A stretch of 64,000 nt of DNA from Xanthomonas sp. XNM01 (GTDB taxonomy: Bacteria > Pseudomonadota > Gammaproteobacteria > Xanthomonadales > Xanthomonadaceae). Under the pieces are notes generated by a model. That model was not told where the DNA came from. It ran no database searches and was given only the letters and a program-made list of their open reading frames with translations. Position 1 is the first letter of the stretch. Each line of letters begins with the position of its first letter. Shown in pieces: positions 12,824-21,846 of this stretch. Made by a program: the position numbers and the translations under genes. Where the stretch lies: NCBI RefSeq assembly GCF_014851915.1, contig NZ_JACVAP010000001.1:310001-374000 (forward strand), in the 5' to 3' direction.

Positions 12824-14800
12824 TCAGCGCACCGCGTCGAGGAAGTGGCGGTGGCGCTGGTACTGGTCGAGCACGTCGTGGATCAGCTCCTCGCGACGCC
12901 AGCCCATCACGTCGTAGTCCTGGCCGCCCTCGCGCAGGTAGACCTCGGCGCGGTAGTAGCTGTCGTCGTCGCGCTTGCGCCGGCGCGGGTCGTCGAGCAT
13001 GAAGCTCGGCGGCGCATAGGGCTTGGGATGCACGGCGTAGAAGAAATCCATTTCCTCGCCATGGCCGACCTGCAGCCAGACCCGGCCGTCCTCGCCGCCT
13101 TCGACCTCGACCTCCAGCCCCTGCCGGCGCAGCTCGATCGCGACATCCTCCAGCGCCGGCCGCACCTGCTGCTCCAGGTAGGCCAGCACTTCGGTGCGCA
13201 GCGGGTGGTGGGCCAGCGCACGCAGCCGCAGGCGCCAGTCGCCGGCGCCCGGCGGGAGCATCCGCGCCTGGCGCAGCAGCGAGCGTTTCACCGCGTCCAG
13301 CCGCATCGCCTTCAGCAGGCCCCAGCACATCAGGATCATGATGAAGGTGAAGGGCAGGGCACTGGCGATGGTCGCTGCCTGCAGCGCGGCCAGGCCACCG
13401 GCCAGCAGCAGCGCGATCGCGACCGCACCGGTCAGCAGCGCCCAGAACACGCGCTGCCAGGTCGGCGACTCCTCGCCGTCCTTCGAGGTCAGCATGTCCA
13501 CCACCAGCGCGCCGGAGTCGGCCGAGGTGACGAAGAAGATCGCGACCAGCGCGGTGGCCACGATCGAGGTCACCGCCGACAGCGGCAGGTGTTCGAGGAA
13601 GTGGAACAGCGCGACCGAACTGTCCTCGGCCACCGCCGTGACCATGTCCTGCGCGCCCTGGATCATCACCATGTGCAGCGCGGTGTTGCCGTAGATGGTC
13701 ATCCACAGGAAGGTGAAGCCCAGCGGCACCAGCAGCACGCCGACCACGAATTCGCGCACCGTGCGGCCGCGCGAGATCCGGGCGATGAACATGCCCACGA
13801 ACGGCGACCAGGCGATCCACCAGCCCCAGTAGAACAGGGTCCAGCCGCCGATCCAGCCCGAGGGCTCGTAGGCGTACAGGTTGAAGGTCATCGAGAACAG
13901 GTTGGACACGTACATGCCCGTGTTCTGCACGAAGGCCTGCAGCAGGTAGACCGTGGGTCCGGACAGCAGCACGAAGGCCAGCAGCGCCACCGCGATGATC
14001 ATGTTGAGCTCGGACAGGCGGCGCACGCCGCGGTCCAGGCCGCTGATCACCGAGCCGGTGGCGATGACGGTGATGCCGACGATCAGCGCGACCTGGGTGC
14101 CGACCCCGACCTGGACGCCGAACAGATAGTTCAGGCCGGCGTTGACCTGCATCACGCCCAGGCCCAGCGAGGTGGCCAGGCCGAAGATCGTGCCCAGCGC
14201 GGCGAAGGTGTCCACCGTGTGCCCGATCGGGCCGTGGATGCGCTCGCCGATCAGCGGATACAGGGCCGAGCGGATCCGCAGCGGCAGGTTGTGCCGGTAG
14301 GCGAAGTAGGCCAGCGACAGCGCCACCACCGCATAGATCGCCCAGGCGTGGATGCCCCAGTGGAAGAAGGTGATGCGCATCGCCTGGCGCGCGGCGGCCA
14401 CGGTCTCGGCATCGCCGGCCGGCGGGTCGGCGTAGTGCATGATCGGCTCGGCCACGCCGAAGAACATCAGGCCGATGCCCATGCCCGCGGCGAACAGCAT
14501 CGCGAACCAGGTCGCGTAGCTGTAGTCGGGCTGGCTGTGGTCCGGGCCGAGCTTGAGCTGGCCGAAGCCGCTGGCGGCGATGCCGACCACGAACACCAGG
14601 AAACCGGCGACGGCCAGCACGGTGAACCAGCCGGCGTCGTTGGCGACCCACAGCTTGGCCGCGCCGAACCAGCTTTCGGCCTGGCCGGGGGCGACGAACG
14701 AGATCGCGACCATCGCCAGCGCGATCGCGGCGGTGGGGTAGAAGACCTGCGGCATGATGCTGGCGCGGGGCGGTCTGGAGTCGGGAACGGAGTCCGACAT
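12824..14800 (-). CDS. betT: BCCT-family choline/betaine transporter (BetT type)
   Basis: Secondary transporter of the betaine-choline-carnitine family, inner membrane, importing choline or betaine with protons or Na+. It has 658 residues from the ATG at 14798-14800, which has GGAGG eight bases upstream; an in-frame ATG at 14813-14815 is less well spaced. Twelve membrane segments are expected. Family motifs include GMGIGLMFFGVAEPIMHY, FFHWGIHAWAIYAVVALSLA and the tryptophan-rich FYWGWWIAWSPFVGMFIARI. A long cytoplasmic C-terminal domain (from about residue 510) is typical of osmoregulated BetT. The betI/betA/betB enzymes are not in the window. A porin gene 103 bases upstream on the same strand may supply the outer-membrane step. 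Confidence 0.9.
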   Translation of the reverse strand: MSDSVPDSRPPRASIMPQVFYPTAAIALAMVAISFVAPGQAESWFGAAKLWVANDAGWFTVLAVAGFLVFVVGIAASGFGQLKLGPDHSQPDYSYATWFAMLFAAGMGIGLMFFGVAEPIMHYADPPAGDAETVAAARQAMRITFFHWGIHAWAIYAVVALSLAYFAYRHNLPLRIRSALYPLIGERIHGPIGHTVDTFAALGTIFGLATSLGLGVMQVNAGLNYLFGVQVGVGTQVALIVGITVIATGSVISGLDRGVRRLSELNMIIAVALLAFVLLSGPTVYLLQAFVQNTGMYVSNLFSMTFNLYAYEPSGWIGGWTLFYWGWWIAWSPFVGMFIARISRGRTVREFVVGVLLVPLGFTFLWMTIYGNTALHMVMIQGAQDMVTAVAEDSSVALFHFLEHLPLSAVTSIVATALVAIFFVTSADSGALVVDMLTSKDGEESPTWQRVFWALLTGAVAIALLLAGGLAALQAATIASALPFTFIMILMCWGLLKAMRLDAVKRSLLRQARMLPPGAGDWRLRLRALAHHPLRTEVLAYLEQQVRPALEDVAIELRRQGLEVEVEGGEDGRVWLQVGHGEEMDFFYAVHPKPYAPPSFMLDDPRRRKRDDDSYYRAEVYLREGGQDYDVMGWRREELIHDVLDQYQRHRHFLDAVR

Positions 14801-14903
14801 GGGGGTGTCCTCCATGGAGCGGGATGTGGCAGTTGCGTGCGGGCTTTATCCGCCGAACGCCGGACGATGGCGTGAAGCCGCCCGCCGCAGCGGGTGGCAC
14901 GCG

Positions 14904-15998
14904 TCAGAAATAGAAGCCGATGTTGACGTTCAGCCGCGAGTGCCAGCGCTGCGCGCCCGGGGCGTCGATGCCGATCCCGTCGCCGCCGGCGAACCACATG
15001 TTGCGGCCGGCGATCCAGTCCACGTAGGTCAGCATCGGACCTTTGCCGACGCTGCAGCCGGTGACGTTCTGGATCGACTTGCCCAGCGTGGGCGCATCGT
15101 CCACCGGCAGCGTCGCGCTGAGGTTGTTGTAGCAGGTGATGCCGTCGAACCAGCCGGTGCGCGGCGCGGCCCAGGCCACGTTGAGGCTCGGGACGTCGGC
15201 TTCGGCGGCGATCTCGAATGGCGCCTGGAAAGCGGACATCGCGATCCGGTCGCCCGGCACCGCATAGCGGTAGCGCGCCCACTGCAGCTGCCAGGTCAGC
15301 GCGTCGCGTCGCCACTGCACGTGCGCGGCCATGCCGGTGTGCGCGTGGTGTCGGCGGCTGCGCACATCCTGCACGTGCCCGGCGAACCCGGACACGCCCC
15401 AGGCGAGCGCATCGCCCGCGGCGGTCGTCGTGCTGCGCTCGTAGTGCGCGTGCAGCCGCCCGCGTTCGCGGTAGGGCAGGGTGTCGGTGGTGGCCACGTC
15501 GAACGAGTAGCGGTCGTAGTTCCAGCCGGTGCCGTACTCGTCGCCGGCGAAATACGCCAGCTGCCAGGCATGTTCGCCTGCGCTGCCGTGCCAGGCCACG
15601 CCGAGGTCGTAATCGTCCTCGATGCCGAGGTAGTAGCCGGAGCCGAACCAGAAGCTGTGCGAGACGGTCGGTAGCAGGCCGAACGGCACCTGCTGGATGC
15701 CCACGCGCAGGCCGCTGTCCTCATCCAGCGCCCAGTCGGCCCAGGCGTGGTGCACGGCATGGAAGCCGTCGTACCAGCGGTACTGCAGCGAGAACGAGGC
15801 CGGGCCGGCGGCGCCCGTCGCATCGATGCGGACCAGCTCGGGGCGCAGGTCGGTGCCGGTGCCGTCATCGCGCCAGCCGTGGTTGAAGCGGAGCGCGCCG
15901 CCAAGATCGAGGTGGTTGGCGCCATCGGCACTGGCGCGCGTATCGCCGGCGAACAGTACGCCGGCACCCAGAACAGTCAGAAACACGGGGGTCTTCAC
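14904..15998 (-). CDS. Outer-membrane beta-barrel porin-like protein
   Basis: 364-residue protein with a signal peptide (MKTPVFLTVLGAGVLF... cleavage near TRASA) and an aromatic-rich sequence of alternating strands, ending in NVNIGFYF. The terminal Phe and alternating hydrophobics form a beta-signal for barrel assembly. Blocks such as LRFNHGWRDDG, LQYRWYDGFHAVHHAW, QVPFGLLPTVSHSFWFG and EDDYDLGVAW resemble phosphate-selective porin O/P-like and other uncharacterised xanthomonad porins. It precedes betT on the same strand, so a role in passage of small osmolytes is suggested by context only. The 14801-14903 gap has an imperfect hairpin (CCACCCGC/GCGGGCGG) that might reduce read-through into betT. 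Confidence 0.75.
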   Translation of the reverse strand: MKTPVFLTVLGAGVLFAGDTRASADGANHLDLGGALRFNHGWRDDGTGTDLRPELVRIDATGAAGPASFSLQYRWYDGFHAVHHAWADWALDEDSGLRVGIQQVPFGLLPTVSHSFWFGSGYYLGIEDDYDLGVAWHGSAGEHAWQLAYFAGDEYGTGWNYDRYSFDVATTDTLPYRERGRLHAHYERSTTTAAGDALAWGVSGFAGHVQDVRSRRHHAHTGMAAHVQWRRDALTWQLQWARYRYAVPGDRIAMSAFQAPFEIAAEADVPSLNVAWAAPRTGWFDGITCYNNLSATLPVDDAPTLGKSIQNVTGCSVGKGPMLTYVDWIAGRNMWFAGGDGIGIDAPGAQRWHSRLNVNIGFYF

Positions 15999-16364
15999 GC
16001 CCGGTCTTTCCTCCCCCGGTCAGCGCCGGTATCAGCAAGACAAGCGTGCGATTGTAGGCATGTCGCGCTACGCGCCTCAAATTGCGAGCGTGGCGAAGCT
16101 GCGCTATCCGCATGCGCGTGGCGCGCGCGGAAAGCACGGCTGTGGCGCACTGTGGCAGTGCACGCACCGGCGGATGCGAACAGCCTCGGAGCGCGCGCAG
16201 GGTGCATGGCGATGGGTGCCCGGAGGGTGTCCGCCGGCATGCGCCCCGGACGCCGATGCCCATCGGCCCGGGCCGGCGTGGCGACCGCCACGCGGATCAG
16301 GAGTTGAATCCGGCCGCGGCAGCCCCAGAATAGGCGCCTGCAATCCACCCTCATCGTGTCCGTC
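15999..16364. other. Intergenic region between porin and fmdB
   Basis: 366 bases between divergent genes with no convincing ORF. The only signal seen is a weak promoter-like pair, TTGAAT (16304-16309) and CAGAAT (16326-16331) with a 16-base spacer, pointing at fmdB. Confidence 0.4.
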
Positions 16365-16679
16365 ATGCCGATCTATGCTTTCCAGTGCGCCGAGTGCGGC
16401 CACAGTTTCGACCGCCTGCAGAAGCTGTCCGATGCCGACCCCGACACCTGCCCGTCCTGCGAGACCCAGGGCAATGTGCGGCGCCAGCTGACCGCGCCGT
16501 CGTTCCGCCTGGCCGGTGGCGGCTGGTACGAAACCGACTTCAAGAAGGACGGCGACAAGAAGCGCAACCTGGCCGATGGCGGCGAAGGCGCAGCCAAGTC
16601 CAGCGCACCGGCGCCGGCGGCTACGGACAACAAGCCGAGCACGCCGAGCACACCCGGCACGCCCGCAGCCGGGACCTGA
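16365..16679 (+). CDS. FmdB family zinc-ribbon protein
   Basis: Small regulatory-type zinc ribbon of the FmdB/CxxC_CxxC_SSSS family, 104 residues. The N-terminus MPIYAFQCAECGHSFDRLQK and the second pair CPSCET give the CxxC...CxxC site (about residues 8-11 and 33-36). The middle has RRQLTAPSFRLAGGGWYETDFK, a block often seen in this family, and the last 35 residues are a low-complexity Ala/Pro/Thr/Ser tail. The start at 16365 is preferred over an in-frame ATG/GTG nine bases earlier because family members begin MPIY. Its exact function is unknown. In related genomes it lies close to aspS, as here. Confidence 0.85.
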   Translation: MPIYAFQCAECGHSFDRLQKLSDADPDTCPSCETQGNVRRQLTAPSFRLAGGGWYETDFKKDGDKKRNLADGGEGAAKSSAPAPAATDNKPSTPSTPGTPAAGT

Positions 16680-16828
16680 TCGCCGCGCCCGATCGCTTCT
16701 GGTGCGGCGCCGGCCGGCATTCGCGCGTTGCCGGAGGCCGCGCGCATGCGGCAACGCCGCTGCGTACGGCACCGGCTGACCGGCCGCCGGGGTTGCCCCG
16801 CATGTGAAGGACCGCGTACGGTCGGGGC

Positions 16829-17485
16829 ATGAACCTTCTTCGACCCACCGCCCTGTCCCTCGCTCTCGTCCTCGGCGCCTGCTCGCCGACCGAGCCCGCC
16901 GCCACCACCGCGCCGAGCGGCGCCGATGCCGATGCCGCCGCGCCGGCACAGGCTGCCGACGCCTTCCTGGCGGCCATCGCCGCGCACTGCGGCAAGGCCT
17001 ATGCCGGACGCATCGTCGCCAACACGCCGGCCAGCGATGCGCCCGATCCGTTCGAGGGCAAGGCGCTGGTGATGCATGTGCGTGGCTGCGACCAGCCCAC
17101 CCAGGAATTGCGCGTGCCGTTCCACGTCGGCGACGACCATTCGCGGACCTGGGTGCTGACCCGCACCGCCGACGGCCTGCGCCTGAAGCACGACCACCGG
17201 CACGAGGACGGCAGCGACGACGCCGTCACCATGTACGGCGGCGACACCGTCGCCGACGGCACCGCGCAGCGCCAGGCATTCCCGGTCGATGCCGAATCGA
17301 TCGCCATGTTCGAGCGCGAGGGCCTCAACGCTTCGGTCAGCAACACCTGGGCGATGGAGATCGGCCCGGGCGACCGCTTCCTCTACGAGCTGAGCCGCCC
17401 GGAAGGCCGGATGTTCCAGGTCGAATTCGACCTGTCCACGCCGGTCGAGACCCCGCCGGCCCCGTGGGGCTTCGGTCAGGGCTGA
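16829..17485 (+). CDS. Predicted lipoprotein of unknown function
   Basis: 218 residues with a type II signal peptide: RPTALSLALVLGAC is a clear lipobox with the cysteine at residue 18. An Ala/Pro-rich linker (residues 20-42) leads to a soluble domain containing HCGKAYAGRIV, GKALVMHVRGCD and LRLKHDHRHEDGSDDAVTMYGG. Cys53 and Cys88 could form a disulfide in the periplasm. The domain pattern (secreted protein that responds with an HDHRHEDG motif) recurs in uncharacterised Xanthomonadaceae proteins as far as I recall; I cannot name a function. It sits between fmdB and a convergent DUF3011 gene. Confidence 0.75.
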   Translation: MNLLRPTALSLALVLGACSPTEPAATTAPSGADADAAAPAQAADAFLAAIAAHCGKAYAGRIVANTPASDAPDPFEGKALVMHVRGCDQPTQELRVPFHVGDDHSRTWVLTRTADGLRLKHDHRHEDGSDDAVTMYGGDTVADGTAQRQAFPVDAESIAMFEREGLNASVSNTWAMEIGPGDRFLYELSRPEGRMFQVEFDLSTPVETPPAPWGFGQG

Positions 17486-17537
17486 GGGGCGATGCGTCGC
17501 GCCGGAGGTCCGGCGCGACGTCGTACCGGTCCGCCGC

Positions 17538-18485
17538 TCAGCGTGAACCGAACCGGGCGCGGCAGCCGCGGTCGACCCAGATCGCGTTGCCGTCCCAGTT
17601 CCAGTTGCCGCCTTCCTCGCAGCGGGTCCGCGACAGGTTCTCGATCACGACCGGCCGGCCCTGGCGGCGATCCCAGGCGCAGCTGCGCCGGCGGTTGTCG
17701 TCGCTGTTGCAGGTGACCGTGTAGCCGCTGTTGCCGATGCCGCCGTGGCCGGGCCGGCCACGGCCTTCGACGAACTCCGCGCGGCAGCCCTGGTCGACCC
17801 AGACGCTGTCGCCGCGCTGGCCCCAGGTGCGACCCTCGACGCAGGCGCTGCCGGAGAGCTGGCGGGCCAGTTCGGCGCGACCACGGAACCCGGTGCGGCA
17901 TTCGCTCAGCCGGCGGTCGCGGCTCTCGCAGCGCACGACCTGGCCGTTGCCGCCGCCCCAGCCACCCCCGCCCCAGCCGCCACCGCGACCTTCGGCGAAG
18001 CGGCCGCGGCACCCGCCCTCGACCCACATCGCACCGCCGCCGCCGCCGAAGTTCTGGCCCTCGATGCAGCGCGTGCCGGAGATGTTCTCGATCAGGACCG
18101 GACGGCCGTTGAACGGCGTACGGCAGTCGCGCCGGCGCCGGTCGTCGCTGGAGCAGATCAGGGTCTGGCCCCCCGGGCCGGCGCCGGACCAGCCCTGGCC
18201 GGGCCGACCGCCGCCACCGCGGAGGGAGGTCGCGATGTCCTGGCGGATCCGGTTGAAGCCCCAGCCGGAGTCGATCTGGTCCAGGTAGAACTCCAGCTGG
18301 TCGTCCGGGATCGCGCGGCCGCGCGACTGGTCGGCGTACTCGCGTTCGATCACCCGCACCCGGTCCGGCACGGACAGCTGGCGCAGGTTCTCCGGCGCAT
18401 AGGCCTGGACGGACTGGGCGAGGACAGGGGCGGACAGCAGCGACAGGCACAGCACGAGCAATGCGGCGGATGCGGCACGGAACAT
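17538..18485 (-). CDS. Exported DUF3011-repeat protein
   Basis: 315 residues with a signal peptide (cleavage near VLAQS). Residues about 25-90 form a helical lead (PENLRQLSVPDRVRVIEREY). Then three DUF3011-like repeats of about 55 residues follow, each with a Cys at the start (ICSSDD, RCESRD, TCNSDD), an Arg-rich turn, a central Cys (TRCIEG, SACVEG, TRCEEG) and an end of the form xWVDxGCRxRF. Gly-rich linkers join them, one being unusually long (residues 168-183). The even cysteine spacing suggests internal disulfides and a small lectin-like or wall-binding fold; function is unknown. It is on the strand opposite to its neighbours, so it is probably a single-gene unit. Confidence 0.8.
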   Translation of the reverse strand: MFRAASAALLVLCLSLLSAPVLAQSVQAYAPENLRQLSVPDRVRVIEREYADQSRGRAIPDDQLEFYLDQIDSGWGFNRIRQDIATSLRGGGGRPGQGWSGAGPGGQTLICSSDDRRRRDCRTPFNGRPVLIENISGTRCIEGQNFGGGGGAMWVEGGCRGRFAEGRGGGWGGGGWGGGNGQVVRCESRDRRLSECRTGFRGRAELARQLSGSACVEGRTWGQRGDSVWVDQGCRAEFVEGRGRPGHGGIGNSGYTVTCNSDDNRRRSCAWDRRQGRPVVIENLSRTRCEEGGNWNWDGNAIWVDRGCRARFGSR

Positions 18486-18649
18486 GGGTCTCTCCCCTTG
18501 ACACCGGCTGGCGTTGAGCGGATTCAGCCATCCGCCGGCTTAATCCTGCCCCACCGGGCCGGGCCGCGTCAGGATTTGCCGGCACGGGGGGCTGGGCCGC
18601 AAAATGCCGGGTTTCGCGGCGCGTTCGCGCCCGGCTTCCGGAGCCTTCC

Positions 18650-20407
18650 ATGCGTACCCATTTCTGCGGCCTGGTCGATGAGACCCTGATCGGCCAGACC
18701 GTCACCCTCGCCGGCTGGACCGACGTCGCCCGCAACCTCGGCGGTGTCTGCTTCATCGACCTGCGCGACCACGAAGGCATCGTCCAGGTGACGGTCGAGC
18801 CGGAGAACGCGGAGGTGTTCGCCGTCGCCGCCAGCCTCGGCTACGAGGACGTGCTGCAGGTCGAGGGCGTGGTGCGTGCGCGCCATGCGGTCAACGACAA
18901 GATCCGTACCGGCAAGGTCGAGGTGATCGCCACCCGCATTACCGTCCTCAACAAGGCCGAGCCGCTGCCGTTCCACGCCCACGAGAACCCGGGCGAAGAG
19001 ACGCGCCTGAAGTACCGCTACCTGGACCTGCGCCGTCCGGAGATGCAGCGCATGCAGCGCACCCGGATCAAGCTGGTGCAGGCGCTGCGCCGCCACCTGG
19101 ACGCCAAGGGCTTCCAGGACATCGAGACCCCGATCCTGACCAAGGCCACCCCGGAAGGCGCGCGCGACTTCCTGGTGCCGGCGCGCATGCATCCGGGCGA
19201 GTTCTACGCGCTGCCGCAGAGCCCGCAGCTGTTCAAGCAGATCCTGATGGTGGCCGGCTTCGACCGTTACTACCAGATCGCGCGCTGCTTCCGCGACGAG
19301 GCCCTGCGTGCCGACCGCCAGCTGGAATTCACCCAGCTGGACATGGAGTTCGCCTTCGTGCGCGAGCGCGACGTGCAGGACTTCGTCGAGGCGATGATCC
19401 GCGCGATCTTCAAGGAAGTGGTCGACGTCGAACTGGCGGCCGAATTCCCGCGCATGACCTGGGCCGAGGCGATGCGCCGCTACGGCTCGGACAAGCCGGA
19501 CCTGCGCATCGCGCTGGAGCTGGTCGACGTGGCCGAGCTGGTCAAGGACAGCGGCTTCGCCGTGTTCACCGGCCCGGCCAACGATGCCGACGGCCGCGTC
19601 GCCGCGCTGCGCATCCCCGGCGGTGCGTCGCTGTCGCGCAAGCAGATCGACGAGTACGCCGCGCACGCCGCCAAGTACGGCAGCAAGGGCCTGGCCTACA
19701 TCAAGATCGACGAGGCCGGCGCGGTCAGCTCGCCGATCCAGAAGTTCTTCAGCGAAGAACAGTTCGCCGCGCTCATCGCCCACGTCGGCGCCGGCAACGG
19801 CGACATCGTGTTCTTCGGCGCCGGCGGCTACAACAAGGTGTCCGACTTCATGGGCGCGGTGCGGTTGAAGGCCGGCAAGGACTTCGGTCTGGTCGCCGAC
19901 GGCTGGGCGCCGCTGTGGGTCACCGACTTCCCGATGTTCGAGTACGACGACGAGGCGCAGCGCTACGTCGCCCTGCATCACCCGTTCACCGCGCCGGCGG
20001 TGGACGACATCGCCGACCTGCGCGCGAACGCGAAGACCGCGGTGTCGCGCGGCTACGACATGGTGTTGAACGGCAACGAGATCGGCGGTGGTTCGATCCG
20101 TATCCACCGCCCGGACATGCAGAGCGCGGTGTTCGAGCTGCTCGGCATCGGCGCCGAGGAGGCCGAGGCCAAGTTCGGCTTCCTGCTCGACGCGCTGCGC
20201 TACGGCGCGCCGCCGCACGGCGGCATCGCGTTCGGCATCGACCGCATCGCCGCGCTGATGGCCGGTACCGAGTCGATCCGCGACGTGATCCCGTTCCCGA
20301 AGACCACCGGCGCGCAGTGCCTGATGACCGGCGCGCCGTCGCCGATCCCGGACGAGCAGCTGGCGGAAATCCACGTCCAGGTCCGCCCGCAGCCGCAGAA
20401 GGGCTGA
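18650..20407 (+). CDS. aspS: Aspartyl-tRNA synthetase
   Basis: Class II aminoacyl-tRNA synthetase charging tRNA-Asp, 585 residues, normal for the bacterial type. The N-terminal OB-fold anticodon domain (residues 1-105) includes [26 protein letters not shown]. The catalytic core has motif 1 around [18 protein letters not shown], motif 2 [18 protein letters not shown] and motif 3 [14 protein letters not shown] near residue 525. The bacterial GAD insertion domain occupies about residues 280-420. It ends a few dozen bases before a strong hairpin. It is chromosomal housekeeping and a good taxonomic marker. Confidence 0.98.
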   Translation: MRTHFCGLVDETLIGQTVTLAGWTDVARNLGGVCFIDLRDHEGIVQVTVEPENAEVFAVAASLGYEDVLQVEGVVRARHAVNDKIRTGKVEVIATRITVLNKAEPLPFHAHENPGEETRLKYRYLDLRRPEMQRMQRTRIKLVQALRRHLDAKGFQDIETPILTKATPEGARDFLVPARMHPGEFYALPQSPQLFKQILMVAGFDRYYQIARCFRDEALRADRQLEFTQLDMEFAFVRERDVQDFVEAMIRAIFKEVVDVELAAEFPRMTWAEAMRRYGSDKPDLRIALELVDVAELVKDSGFAVFTGPANDADGRVAALRIPGGASLSRKQIDEYAAHAAKYGSKGLAYIKIDEAGAVSSPIQKFFSEEQFAALIAHVGAGNGDIVFFGAGGYNKVSDFMGAVRLKAGKDFGLVADGWAPLWVTDFPMFEYDDEAQRYVALHHPFTAPAVDDIADLRANAKTAVSRGYDMVLNGNEIGGGSIRIHRPDMQSAVFELLGIGAEEAEAKFGFLLDALRYGAPPHGGIAFGIDRIAALMAGTESIRDVIPFPKTTGAQCLMTGAPSPIPDEQLAEIHVQVRPQPQKG

Positions 20408-20473
20408 TCGGTGGCCTGCTCCCCGCCATCGCCGGCAGGGGGCGAAGACGCTTCGCCGCAACAGCGGTGAAGC

Positions 20474-20502
20474 CCCGCGATGCCGCCAGACGGCATCGCG
20501 GG
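20474..20502 (+). terminator. Terminator-like hairpin after aspS
   Basis: Perfect 12-bp inverted repeat CCCGCGATGCCG / CGGCATCGCGGG with a 5-base loop, 66 bases after the aspS stop. There is no T tract, so it may act as an RNA stabiliser or a rho-assisted stop. Confidence 0.5.
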
Positions 20503-20587
20503 CCCCGTTCGCATCAGATCCACATCCCCCCGCGGCTGTCGCCGCGCCCCCCTGGCTCAAGGGCCTTCTTCCAGACGGAGTATTGAG

Positions 20588-20905
20588 ATGACCGAGTTCG
20601 CGTTCTCGCTGCAGTGGGAAAAGCTGGGCAACGAAGGGTCCGAGGCGGGACTGGTGACCGAGCGCGCGCGCGTGTTCGGCGGCTGGCTGGTGCGGGTCGG
20701 CAGCTCGCCGGCGGCGATGGCGGTGACCTTCGTCGCCGATGGCCAGGGCCGCTGGGACGGTGAGGACTTCGGCGAGGACGACTACGAGGAAGAGGAGTAC
20801 GACGAGGACGAGGAAGACGAGGACGGCGACGAAGAGGAAGACGAGGACGAGGACGGCGACGAGGAAGAAGAGGACGACGCCGAAGACGACCAGGACGCGC
20901 GCTGA
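20588..20905 (+). CDS. Small protein with an Asp/Glu-rich tail
   Basis: 105 residues; the ATG has GGAG seven bases upstream. Residues 1-58 form an ordinary domain (FAFSLQWEKLGNEGSEAGLV, VFGGWLVRVGSSPAAMAVTFVAD). Residues 59-105 are almost only Asp and Glu with some Gly and Tyr, a low-complexity acidic tail of about 45 residues. The first part resembles small uncharacterised proteins found next to GNAT genes. The tail could bind basic partners or metal, but this is speculation. The GNAT gene begins two bases after its stop, so the two are surely cotranscribed. Confidence 0.7.
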   Translation: MTEFAFSLQWEKLGNEGSEAGLVTERARVFGGWLVRVGSSPAAMAVTFVADGQGRWDGEDFGEDDYEEEEYDEDEEDEDGDEEEDEDEDGDEEEEDDAEDDQDAR

Positions 20906-20907
20906 GC

Positions 20908-21441
20908 ATGCGCATCCGGCGCGCCACCGTGGCCGACGCGACGACGCTGTCGACCCTGGCGGCGCGCACCTTCATCGAGACCTTCGGTCATCTGTATCCG
21001 CCGGACGATCTCGACGCCTTCCTGGCCGAGTCCTATGCGGTCGCGCGCCAGGAAGTGATCCTCGGCCACCCCGATTACGCGGTGTGGCTGCTGGAGGATG
21101 ACGGCGTGGGCGTCGGCCATGCCGCCGCGGGCCCCTGCGGCCTGCCGCATCCGGATGTGGCCGCCGGCGATGGCGAACTCAAGCGCCTGTACGTGCTGGC
21201 CTCGCACCAGAACGGCGGCTGGGGCGGTCGTCTGTTCGCCGAGGCGATGGCCTGGCTGGAGCGCGACGGCCCACGTCGGCTCTGGATCGGCGTGTGGTCG
21301 GAGAACCACGGCGCGCAGCGGTTCTATGCGCGGCATGGCTTCCACCAGGTCGGTACCTATGAGTTCCCGGTCGGACGCGTGCGCGACCTGGAATTCATCC
21401 TGCGTCGCGACGCGGTCGATGCGTTGCATCCGCCGGCCTGA
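20908..21441 (+). CDS. GNAT family N-acetyltransferase
   Basis: 177-residue acetyl-CoA-dependent acetyltransferase. It starts MRIRRATVADATTLSTLAAR, a usual GNAT opening. The acetyl-CoA loop is in LASHQNGGWGGRLFAEAMAWLE (Q/R-x-x-G-x-G/A variant: QNGGWG). The end has GVWSENHGAQRFYARHGFHQVG, the conserved C-terminal core with the FYxRxGF signature. The substrate is unknown; the pattern is close to RimI/phosphinothricin-type acetyltransferases. The gene is two bases downstream of the acidic-tail protein, which may be a partner or substrate by context. Confidence 0.85.
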   Translation: MRIRRATVADATTLSTLAARTFIETFGHLYPPDDLDAFLAESYAVARQEVILGHPDYAVWLLEDDGVGVGHAAAGPCGLPHPDVAAGDGELKRLYVLASHQNGGWGGRLFAEAMAWLERDGPRRLWIGVWSENHGAQRFYARHGFHQVGTYEFPVGRVRDLEFILRRDAVDALHPPA

Positions 21442-21845
21442 GTCCTGGCGGCGGGCGCATGCCTGCATCCGGCCGCGGTTGCATCATGGTGCGGCCCGTT
21501 GAGCCCGCTGCTTTGGCTGAAGCCTTCCAGCATGACGGAGCGCAGCGGGGGGACCCCGCAGGCCGTGCGCACCGTGTCCGATCACGTGAGTCCTGGCGTC
21601 CGGCGTTGCCTCCGGTGCAGGTCCGGCTGGATCTGATCCTCCGCCGTCCCTGAAGGCGGGCGCAGCGGGAGGCCGTCACGGCGTCGAGCCCGCGCGGACA
21701 GGTGGTGCGTGTCAGGCCGCGCCGGTGCTCCCGCGGCCGTGGCGGCCTCGACCTCGACTCCACGCGCGGTCAGCCTGCGCGTCAGTGCGCGGCGCGAATG
21801 CGCTCGCCGCACCAGCAGCCCCGGCGACGCCGCGCCCGGGGCTGC
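21442..21845. other. Intergenic region, 404 bases
   Basis: No ORF here has a credible product on either strand. The right end holds the terminator hairpin of the phosphoesterase gene. The rest has no recognisable RNA gene or repeat. Confidence 0.4.
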
Positions 21846-21846
21846 T
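21814..21846 (-). terminator. Terminator-like hairpin after the phosphoesterase gene
   Basis: Perfect 11-bp inverted repeat AGCAGCCCCGG / CCGGGGCTGCT with an 11-base loop, starting at the last base of the stop codon. It lies between convergent genes and could work in both directions. Confidence 0.55.
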
